From Pseudomonas sp. TNT3 (GTDB lineage: Bacteria > Pseudomonadota > Gammaproteobacteria > Pseudomonadales > Pseudomonadaceae): 64,000 nucleotides of DNA. A model generated the notes under the pieces. That model ran no database searches. It saw only the letters and a list, made by a program, of their open reading frames with translations, and had not been told where the DNA came from. The translations under genes were made by a program, and so were the position numbers. Below, piece after piece: positions 59,852-64,000 of the stretch (its first letter is position 1; every line of letters begins with the position of its first letter). The stretch spans positions 1-64,000 of the forward strand of contig NZ_WFGV02000029.1 of the NCBI RefSeq assembly GCF_010095445.2, given 5' to 3'.

Positions 59852-60406
59852 ATGACAACAATCGATGTGAAGCTTCGATTCGAAGCAAAGCTTCTTCGTC
59901 CGGCAAAGCCGGGTGATGATCCGTCGTGGGCGTTCGTGGTACTGCCAAGAGACGCGAGTGAACGGCTTCCGAGGCGAGGGAGGACGACAGTCGAAGGCAC
60001 CATCAATGGGCACCCTTTTCAGGCAACCCTTGAGCCGGATGGTCAGCTGAGCCATTGGCTGCAGGTCAGTGGCGAGTTACTCGAAGCCGCAGGCATGGCC
60101 GTTGGGGAGATCGTTACGCTGGAGCTAACCCCTGTGAAGAAGGAGCCCGAGCCTGACCTCCCACCCGATTTCCAGGAGGCACTGGCCGCCACGCCTGAGG
60201 CGCATAAAGTCTGGAACACGACGACGACCCTCGCACGAGTCGACTGGATCCACTGGATGACTTCAGCCAAGCAACTCAAGACGCGCGCAAAACGAATTGG
60301 TGATGCCTGCGACATGCTGGCTTCCGGCAAGAAGCAGGTTTGCTGTTTCGACTCGTCCGGCTACTACAGCAAAGCCTTCCGCGCGCCCGAGGCAGAAGAT
60401 TGTTAA
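59852..60406 (+). CDS. DUF1905/YdeI-type protein
   Basis: A 184-aa protein combining an N-terminal DUF1905 barrel (FEAKLLRPAKPGDDPSWAFV to GDQ-like LEPDGQLSHWLQVSGELLEA, about 5-95) with a C-terminal YdeI-like helical segment (LPPDFQEALAATPEAHKVWN, WIHWMTSAKQLKTRAKRI). The family is linked by annotation to bacteriocin protection, without a known mechanism. It converges on the cytochrome b561 gene. Confidence 0.85.
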   Translation: MTTIDVKLRFEAKLLRPAKPGDDPSWAFVVLPRDASERLPRRGRTTVEGTINGHPFQATLEPDGQLSHWLQVSGELLEAAGMAVGEIVTLELTPVKKEPEPDLPPDFQEALAATPEAHKVWNTTTTLARVDWIHWMTSAKQLKTRAKRIGDACDMLASGKKQVCCFDSSGYYSKAFRAPEAEDC

Positions 60407-60452
60407 ATGGAACCTGCACGAAGCGCACTAACGACGACAGACCGGGCACCGA

Positions 60453-60998
60453 TCAGAAGCGTTTAGGCAGCATTCTGGTCAACGTGTTGTCCCGAACCCA
60501 ATAATGATGAAACAAACCCGCCGCTGCATGTAAGCCAATCAGCCAGTAGCCGCTGCTGCCGAGCAATTCGTGCCAGTACTTGAATTGCTTGGCCAAGTCC
60601 GGGTCAACCGCCACGGGCGACGGGAGGTAGAACCCGAAGTACGGCATCGGCTTGCCCGCTGCCGACAGCATCAGCCAGGCCAGCAGCGGCGTGGCGATCA
60701 TCAGCCCATACAACGCCAGGTGCATCAAGTGGGAAAGCCCCGTCTGCCATGCGGGCAAGGCTGGAGTAATCGGTGGGCGGGGGGTCAAGCGCCCGAGCAA
60801 ACGCACCCAGACCAGAATAAAAACGCTCAGCCCGAAGAGCCCGTGCAGCCCAAGAAATAAACCCTTCAAGGCATGCCCGCGCGGCAAAAGCCCTTTGATT
60901 TCGATACAGGCATAGACACCGACAAACAGCACCAGCATCAGCCAGTGCAAGGTGATCGACAGTTTTCCATAACGATGTGCTGTTCGGTCGTGGGTCAT
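60453..60998 (-). CDS. Cytochrome b561
   Basis: A 181-aa di-haem membrane protein with four helices. Haem-ligand histidines are visible in YGKLSITLHWLMLVL, LFLGLHGLFGLSVF, LMHLALYGLM and the C-terminal LIGLHAAAGLFHHYW. It shuttles electrons from quinol, perhaps to superoxide or a periplasmic acceptor. The ATG at 60998 has GAGG upstream on the minus strand; a longer frame adds an unlikely 17 residues. It is divergent from the operon starting at 61199. Confidence 0.9.
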   Translation of the reverse strand: MTHDRTAHRYGKLSITLHWLMLVLFVGVYACIEIKGLLPRGHALKGLFLGLHGLFGLSVFILVWVRLLGRLTPRPPITPALPAWQTGLSHLMHLALYGLMIATPLLAWLMLSAAGKPMPYFGFYLPSPVAVDPDLAKQFKYWHELLGSSGYWLIGLHAAAGLFHHYWVRDNTLTRMLPKRF

Positions 60999-61103
60999 AC
61001 GGAGCCTCAAGGAAACATTACAGCGGACGAGTTGTTCGCCCGGCCACAATCCGGCGAGTTACCGAATCAAGTGTGCACCCTGCCCGCCGAGCCTTAAGGC
61101 AAT

Positions 61104-61169
61104 CTGAAGATGCTTCAGCGATGTCTTTTGCGATCTTCAGACTTCGTTAAGAAACGCCCTCGATACTCC
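61104..61169 (+). promoter_or_regulatory. Direct-repeat operator and promoter of the 61.2-kb operon
   Basis: A palindrome CTGAAG-ATG-CTTCAG (61104-61118) runs into 10-12-bp spaced repeats CTTCAG (61113), CTTTTG (61125), CTTCAG (61135) and GTTAAG (61146). The last two form CTTCAG-ACTTC-GTTAAG, a PmrA-like 11-bp direct repeat, with a -10-like TACTCC at 61164-61169. A response regulator is the expected binder. Confidence 0.5.
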
Positions 61170-61198
61170 TCCCAAACTGACTGGGGAGGCGATTTTCA

Positions 61199-61876
61199 AT
61201 GCCCAATTTTGACTGGAACATTCCTTTACCGCTGCACTTTGGCCAAGCCGAGACCCCACCGATGAGTCTGGTCAGGGCCTTGCCGGACGAAACTCGACGC
61301 CCCGTTTTCGAAGCCTATATCCAACAACGCTTTCGCAAGGCCCACGGCGCCGACATTCGTCATTTCATGCCAGAACTGTTTGGTTTGAACGACGCGTCCG
61401 GTGAACTCTGCGCGGTAGCCGGCGTGCGTCTGGCCAACACCGAAGAGCTATTTCTGGAGCGTTACCTGGACGAGCCAATTGATCCACTCATCAGCGCTGC
61501 GGCCAACCAAACCGTAGACCGCACCGGCATCGTTGAGGTGGGCAACCTGGCCGCCAGCGATACCGGCAGTGCGCGCCTTAGCATCATTGCCATCACTTAT
61601 CTGCTGGCCATGGGCGGACTGGAATGGGTGGCCTTCACCGGCAACATCGGACTGGTAAACAGCTTCCACCGGCTCGGGTTAAAACCCGTGACCCTCTGCG
61701 CTGCCGATCCTGCACGGCTCGGTGATGACCGCCACAGCTGGGGAAGTTACTACGACAGCAAACCGTGGGTGCATGTCGGCAACATCCGCGCCGGCTTCAT
61801 CCATCTGCGCAACATCGGTTTGTTCAATCGCCTGGGGTTGCCAACGTCCATCGAGGAGGACAGTCATGTCGCCTGA
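61199..61876 (+). CDS. Thermostable hemolysin family protein (GNAT-like fold)
   Basis: A 225-aa protein matching the thermostable (delta-VPH) hemolysin family: RFRKAHGADIRHFMPELFGL, LFLERYLDEPIDPLI, and GIVEVGNLAASDTGSARLSI followed by EWVAFTGNIGLVNSFHRLGL. The latter segment resembles an acyl-homoserine-lactone synthase or GNAT-type acyl-binding core, so the protein may be an acyltransferase rather than a lysin. There is no signal peptide. GGGGAGG precedes the ATG. Its stop overlaps the next gene by 11 bp, tying it to an acyl-activating enzyme. Confidence 0.8.
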   Translation: MPNFDWNIPLPLHFGQAETPPMSLVRALPDETRRPVFEAYIQQRFRKAHGADIRHFMPELFGLNDASGELCAVAGVRLANTEELFLERYLDEPIDPLISAAANQTVDRTGIVEVGNLAASDTGSARLSIIAITYLLAMGGLEWVAFTGNIGLVNSFHRLGLKPVTLCAADPARLGDDRHSWGSYYDSKPWVHVGNIRAGFIHLRNIGLFNRLGLPTSIEEDSHVA

Positions 61877-63347
61877 AATGACGCATTTTAAAAAGACGCT
61901 GCGCGACCATGCCGAACGCAAGACCAACGCCATTGCCTTGTGGGGCGATCAGCTGAAAATCGACTACGCCACGCTTTACGCGGAGGTCATGTATCGCCAA
62001 CAGCGGCTGCGCAATGAGGACATCAAGGTCCTTGCGCTAGCCTTGGACAATGGTGTCGAAATGATGCTTTGGGATTTGGCGGCGCTGTTCGAAGGCCTGA
62101 CCTGCCTGATGCTGCCAGCCTTTTTCAGCCCCGCTCAGCGCCAGCACTGCCTGGAACTGAGCCAGGCGGAACGGGTGATTGCGGAACCGGAGCTGGCTGC
62201 CGAACTGCAAACGGTCGGCTACGAAAAAACCGGTGAGTTCTGGTGCAAAACATTCAGTGGTCCGACCCAAATACCTGAGGGCACGGCCAAGCTGACCTTC
62301 ACTTCCGGCACCACTGGCACACCAAAAGGCGTATGCCTCAGCGCAGAGAGCCTGTTGCGCGTCGCTCGCGAGTTGCATCAGGCCAGCCAACCCACCGATC
62401 CGCGGCATCATCTGGCGGTGCTGCCGCTGGCGATTCTGTTGGAAAACCTGGGGTGTTACGCCGCGCTCTATGCCGGCGCAACGCTGAGCCTGCCCAGCCA
62501 GAAAAACCTGGGTATCCGCGGGGCAAGCGGCGTTGATGTGCCGACGATGCTCGGTTGCCTTGCCACACGTGCGCCCGAGAGCCTGATTCTGGTGCCGCAA
62601 TTGCTGCTAATGCTGGTCGGCGCGGCTGAACAGAAACTCTTTAATCCGCACACGTTGCGCTTCGCCGCTGTGGGGGGCGCAAGGGTTTCGAAAAAATTGC
62701 TGGAACGTGCCCAGCGCATTGGTGTTCCCGTTTATGAAGGTTACGGATTGTCCGAGTGCGCCTCGGTGGTCTGCCTCAATAGACCTGGGGCACGCCGCCC
62801 CGGCAGTGTCGGCAGGGCTTTGCCCCACGTGGAAATTCGAATCGCTGACGATGGCGAGGTGCTGATCAAGGGTTCCGCTTTGCTGGGCTATCTGGGAGAG
62901 CCACCGCACATTGACGATTGGTGGCCCAGCGGTGATCTCGGCGAATTCGACCCCGAAGGTTTTCTCTACCTCAAGGGACGCAAAAAGCACCAGTTCGTGA
63001 CCAGTTTCGGCCGCAACGTGAACCCGGAGTGGGTCGAGGCGGAACTGACTCAACGCAGTCATATCGCCCAGGCGTTCGTTTATGGCGAAGCCATGCCAAG
63101 CAACCACGCGCTGCTCTGGCCCCACCGTCCGAACTGCACCGATGAAGAATTGGCCGCTGCCGTAGCCGAGGTTAACGAGTCTTTGCCCAACTACGCCCAA
63201 GTCCATCACTGGACCCGTCTGGGTCAACCCTTCACGCCCGCCAACGGCTTGTTGACTGCCAATGGCCGACCACGCCGTGACGCGATTATCGAGCGTTACC
63301 GGGCGCAACTGACTGAATCTGGACTTTCCGAGGAATCCGCATCATGA
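61866..63347 (+). CDS. AMP-binding acyl-activating enzyme (fatty acyl-CoA/AMP ligase type)
   Basis: A 493-aa ANL-superfamily enzyme: P-loop LTFTSGTTGTPKGVCLS, YEGYGLSECASVVCLN (A5), GDLGEFDPEGFLYLKGRKK (A7/A8) and a C-terminal domain with NGLLTANGRPRRD, where the catalytic Lys of A10 appears replaced (GRPRRD), hinting at a changed second half-reaction. It probably activates a carboxylic or fatty acid. The start at 61866 has GAGGAGGA 5 bp before and overlaps the hemolysin gene; it overlaps the next start by 4 bp. Confidence 0.9.
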   Translation: MSPEMTHFKKTLRDHAERKTNAIALWGDQLKIDYATLYAEVMYRQQRLRNEDIKVLALALDNGVEMMLWDLAALFEGLTCLMLPAFFSPAQRQHCLELSQAERVIAEPELAAELQTVGYEKTGEFWCKTFSGPTQIPEGTAKLTFTSGTTGTPKGVCLSAESLLRVARELHQASQPTDPRHHLAVLPLAILLENLGCYAALYAGATLSLPSQKNLGIRGASGVDVPTMLGCLATRAPESLILVPQLLLMLVGAAEQKLFNPHTLRFAAVGGARVSKKLLERAQRIGVPVYEGYGLSECASVVCLNRPGARRPGSVGRALPHVEIRIADDGEVLIKGSALLGYLGEPPHIDDWWPSGDLGEFDPEGFLYLKGRKKHQFVTSFGRNVNPEWVEAELTQRSHIAQAFVYGEAMPSNHALLWPHRPNCTDEELAAAVAEVNESLPNYAQVHHWTRLGQPFTPANGLLTANGRPRRDAIIERYRAQLTESGLSEESAS

Positions 63348-64000
63348 GTTTTTTCGACACCTTGCAAGAAGCCACGCAACAGGAACGGCGCGAACTGTTC
63401 AACCTGCCCATTATCCGCGATGCCCTGGGTGGCAACGTCAGCCTGGAAAGCTACCGGGCCTTTCTGGCGCAGGCCTATTACCACGTGCGTCATACCGTCC
63501 CGTTGATGATGGCCTGTGGCGCGCGACTGCCCTTGCGCCTGGAGTGGCTGCGTGAAGCGGTATGCGAGTACATAGAAGACGAATACGGTCACGAACAATG
63601 GATACTCAACGACATCCAGGCCTGCGGCGGCGATAAAGCTGCCGTGCGCGACGGACGTCCATCCCTGCCGATCGAACTCATGGTCGGTTTTCTCTATGAC
63701 CTGATCGCGCGGGATAACCCGGTGGGCCTGTTCGGCATGGTCAATGTGCTGGAAGGCACCAGCATCGCCCTCGCCACCCACGCGGCCGGCAGCATTCGTG
63801 AACGGCTGGACTTGCCGGAAACGGCCTTCAGCTATCTCAGCTCTCACGGCGCCCTTGATATCGAGCACATGCAGACCTACCGCCGGCTGATGGACAAGCT
63901 CGAAGATCCGGACGATCAGGCGGCGGTCATTCACGCATCCCGTGTGGTGTACACACTTTACGCCGACATGTTCCGTGGCTTGCCGCGTGAAGCGGAGAAC
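63344..64000 (+). CDS. Haem-oxygenase-like iron-containing redox enzyme (3' end outside window)
   Basis: At least 219 residues of an all-helical protein begin at the ATG overlapping the acyl-ligase stop (ATGA). Helical segments with carboxylate and His ligands, such as CEYIEDEYGHEQWILND, FGMVNVLEGTSIALATHAA and GALDIEHMQTYRRLMD, fit the TenA/haem-oxygenase-like diiron oxidase (HDO) superfamily, which includes the fatty-acid decarboxylase UndA and CADD. The neighbouring acyl-activating enzyme suggests an oxidised fatty-acid-like substrate. No stop occurs before the window end. Confidence 0.8.
   Translation, partial: MSFFDTLQEATQQERRELFNLPIIRDALGGNVSLESYRAFLAQAYYHVRHTVPLMMACGARLPLRLEWLREAVCEYIEDEYGHEQWILNDIQACGGDKAAVRDGRPSLPIELMVGFLYDLIARDNPVGLFGMVNVLEGTSIALATHAAGSIRERLDLPETAFSYLSSHGALDIEHMQTYRRLMDKLEDPDDQAAVIHASRVVYTLYADMFRGLPREAEN

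Overview
The window looks like chromosome from a Pseudomonas of the fluorescens group. Supporting features are an MvaT/MvaU-family xenogeneic silencer, nested Pseudomonas-type REP palindromes, a one-protein assimilatory nitrate reductase fused to a CysJ-like flavoprotein, sigma-54 promoters, an extra FtsI-type PBP, and GC-rich codon use in most genes. No rRNA, tRNA or CRISPR array was seen.

Layout. 1-7036: a tightly packed catabolic operon (aspartate dehydrogenase-like, aldehyde dehydrogenase, extradiol-type VOC protein, FAD monooxygenase, two small proteins, Rieske oxygenase, RidA, VanB-type reductase), followed by a terminator and a sigma-54-preceded porin; I infer breakdown of an amino-aromatic or N-heterocyclic compound. 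8.6-19.3 kb: mixed core and accessory genes (H-NS-like protein, diguanylate cyclase, TonB receptor, acetyltransferase, Lrp regulator with divergent LctP permease, kinase-like P-loop protein, epimerase, MerR, SYLF protein) separated by REP repeats. 19.3-23.6 kb: fused nitrate reductase behind NtrC-like sites, a sigma-54 promoter and a leader with an ANTAR-type hexaloop hairpin plus terminator. 23.8-36.1 kb: glycosyltransferase, lipoprotein, HigBA toxin-antitoxin pair, MocR regulator with a sugar isomerase/MFS pair, an ars operon without a pump gene, amino-acid permease and GlxA-type regulator.

36.2-58 kb is a plastic region: long non-coding stretches, orphan genes, copies of a short palindromic repeat built around GGCCAAAAGCGGAC, and an IS5-type transposase remnant. 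Inside it, 40.4-53.5 kb holds a visibly more AT-rich cluster that I judge the most interesting object here: a LysR regulator and nine co-directional genes for an aldo/keto reductase, an argininosuccinate-synthase-like ligase with an altered ATP motif, a sulfotransferase, an APS kinase, a LysA-like PLP decarboxylase, two ATP-grasp ligases, a stand-alone adenylation-carrier-reductase protein and an MFS exporter. Together they predict export of a small, probably sulfated peptide or amino-acid aldehyde/alcohol; I do not recognise the product.

58-64 kb returns to Pseudomonas-like genes: a PBP3 paralogue, a DUF1905/YdeI protein, cytochrome b561, and an operon of thermostable-hemolysin-family protein, acyl-activating enzyme and haem-oxygenase-like diiron protein running off the end. 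Its promoter shares a PmrA-like box with the glycosyltransferase at 23.8 kb.
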